From: Sipunculus nudus
Lineage: Eukaryota > Annelida > Sipuncula > Golfingiida > Sipunculidae
Length of the DNA: 64,000 nucleotides
Reading direction: 5' to 3'
Assembly (NCBI GenBank): GCA_026874595.1
Contig: CM049320.1
Coordinates: forward strand, 53,841,070 to 53,905,069
Every line of letters starts with the position of its first letter. Position 1 is the first letter of the stretch. Position numbers and translations under genes: made by a program. The notes beneath the pieces were generated by a model. It saw nothing but the letters and a program-made list of their open reading frames with translations. It had not been told where the DNA came from and ran no database searches. Positions 1 to 11,429 of the stretch are shown here, in pieces.

Positions 1-510
1 TTCAGCATAGTTGAGAGGCACATCAGCTGCTATTCTGATTAGTGTATATAAAAATCTATCAGAGCAATACTGAAAGCACCCTAATTAAACACCTTATATT
101 TTCATAATACCGAATCCTTGGTTTGTATCACTTTAATATAAATTTAAAATTAGAATCCTAAAACAAGGCCTTCATCTGTAAATACTTGAAGCTTTACAAG
201 GTTACATTTATGCAATCAATCATGACAATTAAATACTAAAAATTACACATTTGCCATATATAGCCTGTACCATCACATTTGGAACTTTAACATAAATACA
301 AGTTTACTGCAAATGAAGCCTCATACAAATAATGAAATACATGATAAATCAGCCAGATTGTACAAGATTAAGTAAATGCTGTATGTTCACAGGGATTCAT
401 CAAACATTTCTAAGAGTTGGAAAAATCCAATTACCATAAAAAAGAGTGAAACATTTTACATATGTGAATAGTTAAATTCATAAAAGATTTCTTAGAAAAT
501 ATGTAGAACA
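1..510. other. AT-rich flank, no feature seen
   Basis: I see no open frame, repeat or RNA-like structure here. If the minus-strand exon that ends at 511 is real, this stretch would hold its 3' untranslated region, but I found no obvious polyadenylation signal on the minus strand. Confidence 0.4.
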
Positions 511-854
511 CTAAGGATGTAACAAAAGAATCAAATACTGAATTATTCTAATGCAGCCACAAACTGTGGAAGAAGTTGACTTGTCCTTATTGAGCACTTT
601 ATTTTCAAGACACTCTTCCTGAAGTGGGTTGAGAAGTTGCATGCATTGTGCTGGGTTAGTTATATTAGGAATAGAGCGTGAGGAAGTACCTCGAAGTAGG
701 TACGAGGTTTTCCATACTGAACCATTCTCAAATAAACATATCTTCGTGGAGTCACTCAAAATAGCACCTGACCTCACTTCTTCATTGCCTATGATAAAAC
801 AGGTGTTGGTTCTGTACCCTCTTGTGTACAAAATGAATCTTCTTTGACATCTTT
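511..854 (-). CDS. Candidate terminal coding exon, unknown protein
   Basis: The minus strand is open for about 114 codons, ending in a stop at 511. Just upstream is a good acceptor: a pyrimidine-rich run ending TTTTTCAG, with the AG at 856-855. The frame stays open from that acceptor with two leftover bases (AA) completing a split codon. The predicted peptide has mixed composition, with motifs such as TKICLFENGSVW and YLLRGTSS, and lacks the low-complexity look of most frames here. There is no recognisable domain, signal peptide or membrane segment, except a short hydrophobic C-terminal end (IIQYLILLLHP). I do not recognise the family. The upstream exons would lie at higher coordinates, beyond the minisatellite, and I could not find them. 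It could also be a chance open frame or a relic of a mobile element. Confidence 0.35.
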
Positions 855-856
855 CT

Positions 857-1485
857 GAAAAAGGTGTAGCAATTTATCAGTAGCTAAATTGTGTTATTTC
901 CATTGTCAGTTTGGAGAAAAAGATAATATAGTATTAACTGTCAGCAACACAGCTGACAGTTCTTAAACATGCATGCAGCTGCATGGAATGCACTGACATC
1001 AGCTAGATATTGACACAAGTCCAAGAAGAATTTATAACAGTTATTTATATGGAGGTTTTTTTATCAAATGAAAATGTCCACCTCTTACATTTTATTCAAA
1101 TACCGTTTACACCTGGTAACATAATGATGATATATAAGAATAAGGCCTCTAAAAGTTATACCTCTTTAATGGAATAATATGAATGTTTACAACAACCCTA
1201 AGGAATTTAAAGCTGCTGGTTAGCAAAATATGTTGCAAGCATCTGTCATTTAATAATTCAGTGGCATTGACAATAACAAAATAAAACATCACATGTACTT
1301 TATATTTAATTGAGGATTAAAAATATATTACCTGCAAATATGTTCAACTAGAAAACTTCAACTTTTACCAAAATTATACGAGGGAAACATTTGCATACGT
1401 GTGTAAAAATAAAATTTGGATAAAGTGAAGCAAGAATTACTAAATTAAATATTCACTCTCTTACCAAATTCACTCCAACTTGGGT
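857..1485. other. AT-rich sequence, possible intron
   Basis: No open frame or repeat is visible. If the exon ending at 854 is real, this is intron on the minus strand. Confidence 0.3.
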
Positions 1486-1489
1486 AAAC

Positions 1490-2510
1490 TGGAACTACTA
1501 TACCACCATTACCACCAATATACCCACATCCAGCCTTGGTAACTTGGAAACCATCCCACCACCAATATTTACCAATCCAGCCTGGGTATCCAAAGCAGTC
1601 CCAACACCAACACCCATGTACACACATCCAGCCTTGGTACCCTGGACTCCATTCCACCAACACCCATGTACACACATCGAACCTTGATACCCTTGACCCA
1701 ATTCCAGCAACACCCATGTACACACATCCAGCCTTTGTACCCTGGACCACATTCCACAAACATCCATGATCACACATCCAGCCTTTGTACCCTGGACTCC
1801 AGTCCATCACCAATCATGTAATCACCCATCCAGCCTTTGTACCCTGGACTCCAGTCCATCACCAGTCATGTAATCACTTGATACCCTTGACCCAATTTCA
1901 GCAACACCCATGTACACACATCCAGCCTTTGTACCCTGGACCACATTCCACAAACATCCATGATCACACATCCAGCCTTTGTACCCTGGACTCCAGTCCA
2001 TCACCAGTCATATTATCACACATCCAGCCTTAGTACTCTACACCCAGTTACATCAACACCGTGTGCACACAAACAGCCTTGGTACCACCACCAGTCATGT
2101 TTTCACACATCCAGACTTGGTATCCTGAAACCTATTCCACAAGCACCACCCATATGCATGCATCCAGCACTGGTACCCTGGACCCTATTCCCCCAACACT
2201 ACAAATGTGCACACATCCATTCTTGGTACCCTGAACCTTATTCCACCAACACCCATGTACATTCATCCAGCCTTGGTACCCTGGACCTAAGTCCAGCACC
2301 AGTCATGTATTCACACATCCAGACTTGGTACTCTGAACCCAGTTCCACCATCACCCATGTACACACACCCAGCCTTGGTGCCCTTGACTAAAATCCACAA
2401 GCACCACACATCAAGCATTGGTACCCTGGACTCCATTCACACATCCAGCCTTCTTACTCTGGAACCTACTCAACCATCACCACCCATGTACACACATTCA
2501 GCATTGATAA
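1490..2510. repeat. 50-bp minisatellite, about 20 degenerate units
   Basis: A unit close to CACCCATGTACACACATCCA followed by GCCTTGGTACCCTGGACTCC and ATTCCACCAA repeats about twenty times with substitutions and small indels. The cleanest block is 1611-1760. A higher-order duplication is visible: the stretch near 1690-1870, with its ATCATGTAATCAC variant, recurs at about 1880-2010. Fifty is not a multiple of three, so the long frames on both strands are by-products of a stop-poor unit and should not be read as genes. The A-C/T-G bias on one strand is strong. Confidence 0.93.
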
Positions 2511-3985
2511 GATGTATAAATTACCATTTTGTTTACGATGTGCCCATGAGGTAATTTTTGAACATGCTGCAGATTTTAATCTACACAAATATGATATTGC
2601 ACATAATTACAGGTTTTGAATTTGCTAATTTTATCATTCTGATCACAAATTACTTATGTCTTCCTGATTCATCTTCAAATTAAAGGTTTCAGTAAAACTG
2701 CCTTGAAAAATGTAACAAAATTATCTTTGCACAGCCTACTTCTTGAAACAGCAAAATTTTCATCATGTATCACATTTGATAAATAAATATCTTACCTACT
2801 CAGCAGCCTATATATGTAAACTTGGGTCCACAATGCACCCAAAGATGGGTCATGGTTATGCCGAACCAAATTGAATGTTTTACAGTAGTTTCTAATTAAA
2901 AGCTGCTAATGACCACTTGTTTTACTTTTAAAAAAATATAAAAACAACATGTCTGTTTTTTTTAAAAAGCAACTGTTTTAAATATAAAAACACTCCAAAT
3001 TTCAAATATTCAGGGGCACGGCATTGTGGGGTTGGGGGTTCCAAGGGGTCAAGAAAGCCCCCCCCCCCCCGCCCCCCTTTACACTGACAACCAGTGAATT
3101 ATTGCCCTTCAGAGGGCTGTATCACATCAGCTTTTGAAAAGTAAGGACTTTTATTTTGGAAATCCCCCCGAGGTTACATACCCTTACATACCCTGTACAT
3201 ACCCTTGTATATGAACTGTCTCATAAGTGACATTACTGTATTTGAATGGTGAAAACCTGTGAAGGTAAAATGTCGATGTTATTTATATAAAGCATGAATA
3301 TTTGTATCTCTATGAGCGATATTATGAATATATATACTGTTCACAAACTTAACTTTTGACTCGCCTTTTAATTTCTGGCAAATTATATTTTTGGGTTGCT
3401 ACAGGAAACCTTCTCTGCGCCCAAGACTAATCAGCCAAGGTGGACCTGGTAATTGCTCAAAATCACGTTCCGTTTTCTCGGAAGCTTTCATCTTTCCCGC
3501 GATCACTGGCAATCAGTTTATCATATAAATGGGGAGAATATCCGGTCATGTGATCAGTGGCAAAAAATAACGGCGGTAAAAACAAGTAAAATGTAATTTT
3601 CCGCACCGAGACATGTCTTAAAACATGTATTACACATGTTTCACACATGTAACGACAGAGCATGATGTTTCAATGGACCCAATTTTGAATCAAACGGTGA
3701 AACATGTTTTGAAACATGTTTAAAATTTAAACATTTTTGCATACAAAACATGCTAAACATCATGTAAAACATCTGTGAAACGTCAATTTTTAGATTGGTT
3801 TACGATAAACTCCTTTTCCTTCTTAGAGATTTGATACACCTGAAATCAGAGTTGAGTCGAAGTCCACTTAAATGTTCATCTATTATCACCAGCATATTGA
3901 AAATGATGGATTGTCTGCCGGGTAAAAAGACACAGTTGCGGGATTCTCTTTTCTGTTACCAACCAGGGATTCCTTCAATCAGGGT
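2511..3985. other. AT-rich spacer with ACATGT-rich patch
   Basis: No gene is visible. A run of Cs interrupted by one G lies at about 3059-3077. Between 3600 and 3790 the word ACATG or its complement recurs at least ten times, partly as inverted copies (for example AAACATGTTTTGAAACATGT), so this patch could fold on itself. Confidence 0.5.
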
Positions 3986-3987
3986 TT

Positions 3988-3989
<2 letters not shown>

Positions 3990-4053
<64 letters not shown>
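3990..4053. repeat. (TA)n microsatellite
   Basis: About 32 uninterrupted AT dinucleotides. Confidence 0.98.
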
Positions 4054-4059
<6 letters not shown>

Positions 4060-5900
4060 TTTTATACACATGGTGGTTGTGTTCATAGAGTGTCCGTCGA
4101 AAGTTCATTACAAATTGAATAATTATCGGTTTACTCAGATGGTTACGTAAACGAAAGACAGAGCACGTATTTGTAATATGATATTTCTATATCTGTTGGT
4201 GTTAATCTCCCCCCCCCCCTCTCATACACAAACATATATATGTTGAAATAAAGCGGGATGAGAGGGTGGGCTTACAATATATTCTCAAACAATCAACGTG
4301 CCATTTATATTACATTTAATTAGAATAATTGGTTGCCCGGACTATGCCCGGTTCACATAAGTAAAGATTTTTCGAAACATATTCAATGTCAGGGTTGCAT
4401 GGTTACCACCCAGCGGTTTAAACCTTTTAAAATGTGGTTAAAATCACCCCGGCTAAAACAGTAGCAAACAGTTTGAAATCCTACAATCCATATAATAGTC
4501 AAGGCCAGTTACAGGCATTTTGTATAAATATATATGGACAACTAATATTTAGCACAGGGTGTCATATGAGTTGAGAACCCAGTCTGAAAACTATACCTTT
4601 AATACTGGTGTGATCATTTATGGGGGTCTAATGATTTGTTTCTGATATCTTTTAAGGTATAAGCACAGAGGGTGTTTGGATACCATTTTGTAATCAGTCA
4701 GAGATCAGAAGGTTTTTATAAGGTTTTTATAATTATGACATTCCAGTACCTGATATAACTATATGAACAACTCAAAATCGGTAGAAGATGTCAAATGACT
4801 TGAAGCTCCATAGTTTGAAAACCATGTGGGTGTGATCACTCATGGATGTCTAATGGTTTGAGACTTTGCAGACAGTTTGAAATTCTTTGATGTTTCATTA
4901 ATCTTTGGGTAGAAGTACAGGTGGTGTTTTGGTGAAACATATCTTCATAATCCATCTGACATTTCTGTTGTGAACAATGGCAAGTAATACAAGTACCAAG
5001 CTAAATTCTGAAAGGGGGTTGGCCTATGAACCCCATCCTGGACTTTGTAGCTGGGTCTCATGGTGATGTACCTAGGTTATATCTGTTTAAATATGTTTAT
5101 TTATTTTCTGCATTATGTTAGGATTTTTATCTTTGAAATTAAAATAAACATGATACTCTGTTTTTGTTTATTCTTGAAATTTTTGCATTTTAATAAGTAC
5201 CACTCTATCTCTTACTGAATATTTGACAATTTTAACCACCTTTTAGCCGCAATATACGGCTAAATTGGTTAAAATCTAGTTTCAGCCGGTCTTAGCCATG
5301 CCTGAAGGCTAAAACAGGTTTTGGCCGGCTAAAACCCATCCCATTTCACTGTAATGATCATCTTAGCGAAAATAGATGTATGAAAATCGCCTTTTAAATG
5401 ACATTTATTTGGGAACTATTTAATTGCAATGAACATGTACATATAGTAAAGATAACTCTGTTATGACCTTGTTATAACTTGTCGCGACATGGGGATCGGT
5501 CACGTGGTCCTATTTATTCATAAAAAGAGTAGCGATTGGTTTGACTTGCATTGGTTGGCACTAGCCATTACACCAGGCGGCCTTAACACGCCGTTGTTTG
5601 TTTTGTATAATAAGCATAATATCAAACAAAATTGACAGTATCAGTCAAAATATTTTGGCCAATCATGCAGACTTGTCCAAATGCTTGCTTTTGACCGCTT
5701 TGAGTGGCGAATTTTCGCTTCACTTCTTTCAGATCATTATTGGAAGAAAATGAGATACACAATCCCTGATTTTCTTGGCTTAATTGACCGTAAAAGCAAC
5801 AAACACTCACATAAAAAACTTTATATTAGAATTTATTATTAGATCTGTAAAAAAAAGAGATATCCGGGGTTTTGAAGATGTTATATAGGAAAACAATTAT
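4054..5900. other. AT-rich spacer with GGCTAAAA clusters
   Basis: No gene is visible. Copies of GGCTAAAA and its complement TTTTAGCC cluster at about 4410-4460 and again at 5225-5335, with GGTTAAAA words beside them in both orientations. This could mark the two ends of a degenerate DNA transposon of about 0.95 kb, but clean terminal repeats were not found. Confidence 0.35.
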
Positions 5901-5904
5901 AGTA

Positions 5905-6194
5905 TAAGGTTGAAAAAAAGAAATAAGGTTTGATGCCCGGATTGTTTTTCAGAAATCAATGCGGGCGGGCGTTTTTTGATGATAATAACAGCTTTAATTT
6001 GCTAAATAAGTAAAAGCATTACCTAACAAAGAAAATCATATCAAATTTGTATGATTTTACCTACTTGAAAGAAATGTCTAAGTGGCTGGAAAATAGAAAA
6101 TTGGTAAGTTTTAATTGAAAATCAAAATAACAAGTTTTAATGTGGGGGTATAAATTGACGCGGGCAGTGCCTGAGAACTTTTATTTTTTTGGCC
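5905..6194. mobile_element. MITE family A, copy 1
   Basis: This is the first of three related copies (others at 30908-31220 and 38043-38347). Shared features are a GCGGGCGGGCG block near the left end, a matching GACGCGGGC block near the right end followed by GTGCCTGAGAAC, and a T-rich outer end finishing in GGCC. This copy's left end is more diverged than that of copy 3. There is no coding capacity. Confidence 0.65.
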
Positions 6195-7705
6195 TTACGC
6201 ATCCTATTAAGACTTAACGACTGGGTATTTGGTAAAGTCGCTGTGACTTTTTTAACTGTACAGTCTCATAGGGATGGAAAAGAATTGTAAAGCAGCGACG
6301 ATTGTTCATAAACAGGGAAACATTGACGCACCTAAGAATGGTGTGCTTTCAGCCATGAGTCATCATTCAGCTCTGAGTGAATCTCGTTAATGTACGGGGA
6401 TATCGATCCCCGGAGGAACTCGTCTCCTAAACGGTATTCAAGGACAGGTCCAGATGACGGGACAAAGAACGTCACTCATCAGTCATTTCCTATAGCGAGA
6501 CGGAGACAAGAGAGAGAGATGTAATATATACAACTATTTATATATATATTTATATATATATATAATATCATAAAGTACAATTTGGCATGTTTAGGCCACA
6601 CGTTTTCTTGATATAATATTTAATATGTTCGGGTATTAACAATTATTGTAAATATCTTACTGTTTATAAATAAAATGACCTTGGAGGGTGGAAACACGTA
6701 ATGGGCTCCATGGTGCAATGAAGCGACGGGTTATTATGTAACCCGGTTAGGGTCGGGTAAATGTACACTGTTGCACATTGTGTGGTTAGGTTACGGTAAA
6801 TTAACAATTAAAGTGCTAAATTGTCACTAATTTAATAAGTGAGAAAAAGTGTGATACATATAAATATAAATAAACCGGAGTATTTGACCTATAAAGTGAA
6901 AATATACTGTTGCACTAAGGCACTGATGACGTCATAAAGTTTCCCCAGAGGAACATCGACGGTTCATTTATCTCGGCGCCATCAGACAGACGGCCTCAGA
7001 GCAGTAACCGTTATCCCGATCAAAGGGAGGGAACCAGGTCAACGTCTGTGACAGAGGTCAAGCTCAACGTCAATAATCGCCCATGGGCTTTAAATAAAGG
7101 TCAAATCAGCCGAACGGCCAGGCGAACTCTGATAACGCAACTTCCGGAACCGGTGAACTTTGTGAGAACAAGGCTATTTTTGCACACAGAGGACCTGTTT
7201 GGGTAATGTCATGAATATAACACACCAGGAAATATTCCAACGGTTTGAATAGATCCTTTCCATTGCTTGGCATGGAAATGGCAAACTTGAGGTTTACAGA
7301 CGTAAAGCGATCATTGAAGGCCCACCCAACCCCTGCCAATCCCGATTTTAGCGATGACGCATGGAAGCCTCCCAAAACTATACTATCAAGTCTTTTGCTA
7401 CGTTTTCAGAGACCTTGATTCCGCCATCCTCACTGGTGCCTATTTCATGAATAATAAATGAGACTGCTCGTGTTCGAGCTTAAATCACATCTGCCAATTA
7501 AATCCAACTGATAAAATGCAAACAATAAACTCTTCAATTGCCTCAGTGAAATAAAATTACAACCAAGATTTTGTAAAGGTCAATCTGTCTTTGCCCGTGT
7601 AGAGGTCACGTGCGTATGATTTTACTTTCTATACAGTCAGCGTGACCTCCTAAGGCGTCAGTTAATCCCGTGATGGGAAGGTGTCCGTAAGGAAAGTTTC
7701 CTTTT
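6195..7705. other. AT-rich spacer, no gene seen
   Basis: No supported coding region. A short TATA-rich patch lies at 6520-6565, and a palindromic word GGGGATATCGATCCCC at about 6398-6413. Open frames at 7106-7375 on the minus strand have no splice or motif support. Confidence 0.4.
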
Positions 7706-7706
7706 C

Positions 7707-7707
<1 letters not shown>

Positions 7708-7790
<83 letters not shown>
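7708..7790. repeat. (TA)n microsatellite
   Basis: About 41 TA units, the longest pure tract in the window. Confidence 0.98.
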
Positions 7791-7792
<2 letters not shown>

Positions 7793-9336
7793 AGATTATT
7801 ACAAAACCATGGGGTTTTAAAGTGCTCAACTAATACAAGGAGCTGTAATACATATATTTCAGGGCTTACACACACTTACTTGTGTTCTACAGTTCTGTTT
7901 CGTAAGGTCACCTACGGGCCCTGTTTCAACTGATAATGTAATAATCATCAAGGGTACCTCTTGATATCGGATAACAAAATTCCCCTTGGGAAACAGCACG
8001 GTACAACGAATATATGCTTGCAAATATCAAGAAAGGACGAATTCTGAAATATTAAAAAAAATATGATAAAAATACATGTAATTTTAAAAACGACATAAAT
8101 ATCATCAGATGAACAAAAATCGACGGACGCAAGATAGGCGACGATAAAGGGGTCATATAGCAGAAACCCGTTTCTAGCTAAAAAAAAAACGAGCATCCTA
8201 GCATGAATAATTAAGAAGTATAGAGACATTTTAATTTTTTTAGATAACGCCTCTCTGCGGGAAAACATGAGAACACTGGTTCGACTTTTTACTGAGACGG
8301 ACCTTAAATTACCGGAACTCACAGGAATTGACCGAAACTGACTGTATTAAAATGCTATTCGCTAATATTTGTTTAGTCTTAGCATAAATTTTAATTTTGT
8401 CATGAAGTGTTCTATTCCATGTATTTTGTTTTTAATTTAATTTACACTGGTACAAGTATTGTTTCCCCAGCAAATATTATAATATCTGCAACGTCATTTG
8501 GATAAGGCATTCCAAACTAAATTTGATTAATAAACAGAGCAGCTTTTTTATTATGTAAAAGACATTCAATGAATACAATTAGCAGTATTTTATTCATTTA
8601 TATACATGCCACAATTTTGCAGCAATCACCTTGAATTGTCTGTTGTTTTTGGTCAATATAGGTCAATGGTCAAGGTCAATGTAATCGATTAAACCTCGAA
8701 ACTTTATTTTCCTCATCACTTGGTCAAAAATGGTCGTATCAACTTCAACTTTACCTCATTTTGTTTGGCTTTTCCTTAACTCGAACTCTTGTTTTCCATA
8801 AGGACATATGACGTTGTCTGTTTAACCTTTCATTTCCACATTTTGCCTTCCATTTTGCCAACCTCAGGTTGTCTAGTTTGTTTGTTTGTCTATCTGTCTG
8901 TCTGCCTGTCTCCAGCCTAAAATACACAGTTTTGCAGCGATCGCTTTCAAACGTACACAGTTCATATACAACTAAAAGTCCCCGAAGCCTTTAGATTTTT
9001 TTCATTATTGGTCACAGGACAAGGTCAAGGTCATCGAAAAACGTCGAAAATAAATTTTCGTCATAACTTCGTCAACATTACACCTATCGTCACAAACTTA
9101 GACTCAGTTTCTTCCTCTGGGCTTTCTCCATTATCTGGTCTAGTCGATTGGTCTCAATCTTGTGTCACTTTGTGTTTGTCTGTTTGTCAGTTGCCCACAA
9201 TTTCGTCTGCTTGCTGGTTCTTGCGGCTTGCTATTAGCAATCTACGGGCCACAGTTTTGCAGGAATCCTCTTGAAACTGGTAAATCTTATGTCTTACACT
9301 AATATCTCGAAAGTAATTTTTATTTTCGGGATATGG

Positions 9337-9351
9337 CCGCTAGGGGGCGCT
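9337..9351 (+). promoter_or_regulatory. CTCF-like motif in satellite unit
   Basis: CCGCTAGGGGGCGCT differs at one base from the animal CTCF core consensus CCASYAGRKGGCRS. Binding is unproven, and the motif may simply belong to the repeat. Confidence 0.4.
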
Positions 9352-9662
9352 GCACTTGAACCTCTACAACATATAATTGTTTGGCCATAACTTCAAAACT
9401 ATAAACCTCAATTACATACACTCTAGCTTGTTTCCTTTCTTTGGGTCTCTGTCATAACTTGGTTATGTCATCTGGTCTCAATCTTGTGTCACTTTGTCAC
9501 AATATCTGTCTGTTTGTCAGTGGCCCCTCAATTTCGTCTGCTTGCGGGTTCTTGCGTCTTACAATGAGCAATCTACGGGCCACAGTTTTGCAGGAAATCT
9601 TTTGAAACTGATACATCTTATGTCTTACACTAATATCTTGAACGTGATTTTTCGGAATATGG

Positions 9663-9677
9663 CCGCTAGGGGGTGCT
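9663..9677 (+). promoter_or_regulatory. CTCF-like motif, next satellite unit
   Basis: CCGCTAGGGGGTGCT sits at the equivalent place 326 bp after the previous copy, with one CpG-to-TpG change. Confidence 0.35.
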
Positions 9678-10485
9678 GCACTCGAACCTCTGCAACATAT
9701 CATTGTTGGCCATATCTCCAAAACCATCAACCTTATCTACATAAGTGTCGCTTCTTTTGTTTCTTTTTACCTTCCCCATCAGATTATCTAGGCATCTCTT
9801 ATTACAAATGTGTCACTTTGTCAGTATGTCTTTCTGTTTGTCAGTAGTCCTCAATTTAGGGTGCTTGCTGTTTCTTGCACTTGACATTTAGCATTCTACA
9901 GGCCACAGCACGAATCACTTTGTAACTTACTTGTGTCGTATATTGGAATGATTTCTGGAAGCTGTATGTGTATTTTATAGAGGTTAAAGTTCAAGGTCAT
10001 CAAAACACGTCAAAATCTTATTCCCCCTAACTTTGTCAATATTGGTTCTATCTTCACAAACAATGGCTCATTTTCTGTCTCTTCGTCATTGTTCATTCAT
10101 TTGCTTATTTCTACGTCATTTCCGGCAAGCGTTCGACCTCTGGTCGTCTAGTTTTTTCATTATTCTGTAGGGTACTTACGAGCCCCAAAGCTCGGAGAAT
10201 ATAGGTTGAAGTGATTTAAATTCAGATTTCCAAAGAATTTTTTTTATGGAACTCCATGGGTTTCAGTTATAAGATTCTAGGTCCAGCGGTTATTATTTGT
10301 GGCCTGTTCACGCAGGAACGGCGGACAAAGAGTGATCTCTATAGCTCGGATGACTTTCATTCAGCTAAGCTAAAATATACATGCAATGAATTGTTAGGAT
10401 ACATGCGAAATCTCTCACACTTAGGATAATAATAGGATTTAGAAGTGGCTTCCACGGAGTGGTCAGGCACGCTGAAGTGTTACTA

Positions 10486-10782
10486 CATTACCGGTTGATT
10501 TTTTTTTACATTAACGGTTTGGGAACTTTGTTACATTATCGGGTAATTTCCTATTACGTTATCGGTTAGCAAAAGTTATTACGTTATCGGTTGATTTTGT
10601 TTTACATTATCGGTTATTGTAACATTATCGGTTGATTTTTTATTACGTTATCGGTTAGTATTACATTATCAGTTGATTTGTTATTACATTATCAGTTTGT
10701 GTTACATTACCTGTTGATTTGTTATTACATTTACGGTTGATGTTACATTATAAGATGATTATTACATTATCAGTTGTAACAG
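10486..10782. repeat. Degenerate array of TTACATTATCGGTTGA-like units
   Basis: About fourteen copies of a roughly 15-25 bp unit built on TTACATTATCGGTTGATTT (variants TTACGTTATCGG and TTACATTATCAG) stand one after another with irregular spacing. The array abuts the 3' end of the Penelope-like relic on the minus strand, so it may be that element's tail region. Confidence 0.85.
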
Positions 10783-10793
10783 GCCCTCACTCG

Positions 10794-11411
10794 TCAGGAA
10801 CACTGAGTGGTCTTGTCGGGGCTCCTTATACTTGATCCAGGGGAATTGTGGTTGGTCAGCAGGTGTTTTGACCTGTGCCTGCATGTCGCTTCTATTTCAT
10901 TTCTTTTGTTGAGAGTGCATAATAATTGTCGATGAATAATAAAGTACTTTTCCTCCAAACAAAGGTTACATGATTTAGATGATGTGGAGTACGCTCTGGC
11001 TTTGCTGATTATCTTCCATTGTATGGTATATTGCACATTTAAGTCCTTTATTTTTTAAATGTATTCATTACGTGTGGTGGAATTTCGTCTCTTTTCGTTT
11101 TTGAAGCTAGATTTGTGGGCCGTGTGGCGTGTTTTGAATGTGTTTTCTGTTAGGCCGATGTAGGTTTCTTATCTCAGATTGTCAAGACGTGTTACGGTGG
11201 CCTGGTACACAATACTTGTTGTTAAACAGTTACCCTCTAATGGGCAAGTTTGTTTGTCTCTACAGTTGCATTTCTTCGGTAAAGTTTGTTGCGCACTGAA
11301 TTTGTTCAGTATCTCCCTGTTGTGTCCTGCTATTATTTGGCCTATGTTTGGCATGTTTATATATAAAAACAACGAAATGAATTTCCCTACTAAACGTCTA
11401 AAGACACGGTA
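10794..11411 (-). pseudogene. Penelope-like element, GIY-YIG endonuclease relic
   Basis: Read on the minus strand, the frame holds a cysteine motif CNCRDKQTCPLEGNC followed by IVYQATV, then YIGLTENTFKTR and HKSSFKNEKRRNST, and further on WKIISKARAYS and CNLCLEEKYFI. This order matches the zinc-binding and GIY-YIG nuclease region at the C-terminus of Penelope-like retroelements, where the nuclease nicks target DNA for reverse transcription. Two in-frame stops break it: one at 11169-11171, directly before the YIG motif, and one at 11037-11039. Upstream, the frame continues to about 11423, and the reverse transcriptase is absent, so the copy is 5' truncated. It is certainly inactive. A family other than Penelope carrying the same nuclease is possible but less likely. 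Confidence 0.8.
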
Positions 11412-11429
11412 GAGGCTTTCAATTTAAGC

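Larger units (their letters stand above)
8600..10160 (+). repeat. Degenerate tandem satellite, ~323-bp unit, five copies
   Basis: Anchor words recur at even spacing. CACAGTTTTGCAG-like words start at 8610, 8925, 9250, 9581 and 9904. TGTCACTTTG starts at 9164, 9487 and 9811, so those steps are 323 and 324 bp. Each better unit also holds TCTGTTTGTCAGT, the phrase ATTTCGTCTGCTTGC, AATCTACGGGCCACAG and CTTATGTCTTACACTAATATC. The two central units carry a CTCF-like box (see separate entries). Identity falls toward both ends, so the outer units are old. Open frames here are by-products of the repeat. Confidence 0.85.

Noticed and set aside
1445-1813. Long Trp/Gly-rich open frames over the minisatellite
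   Set aside because: They are translations of a 50-bp tandem repeat that changes frame each unit; no gene signal.
3795-4088. YIYIYI-rich open frames at each (TA)n tract
   Set aside because: Pure dinucleotide repeats are open in both TAT-ATA frames; these are not proteins.
10780-10810. CTGACGAG on the minus strand as a hammerhead ribozyme, since Penelope-like elements can carry them
   Set aside because: No GAAA with a closing stem II follows, so the catalytic core cannot be formed.
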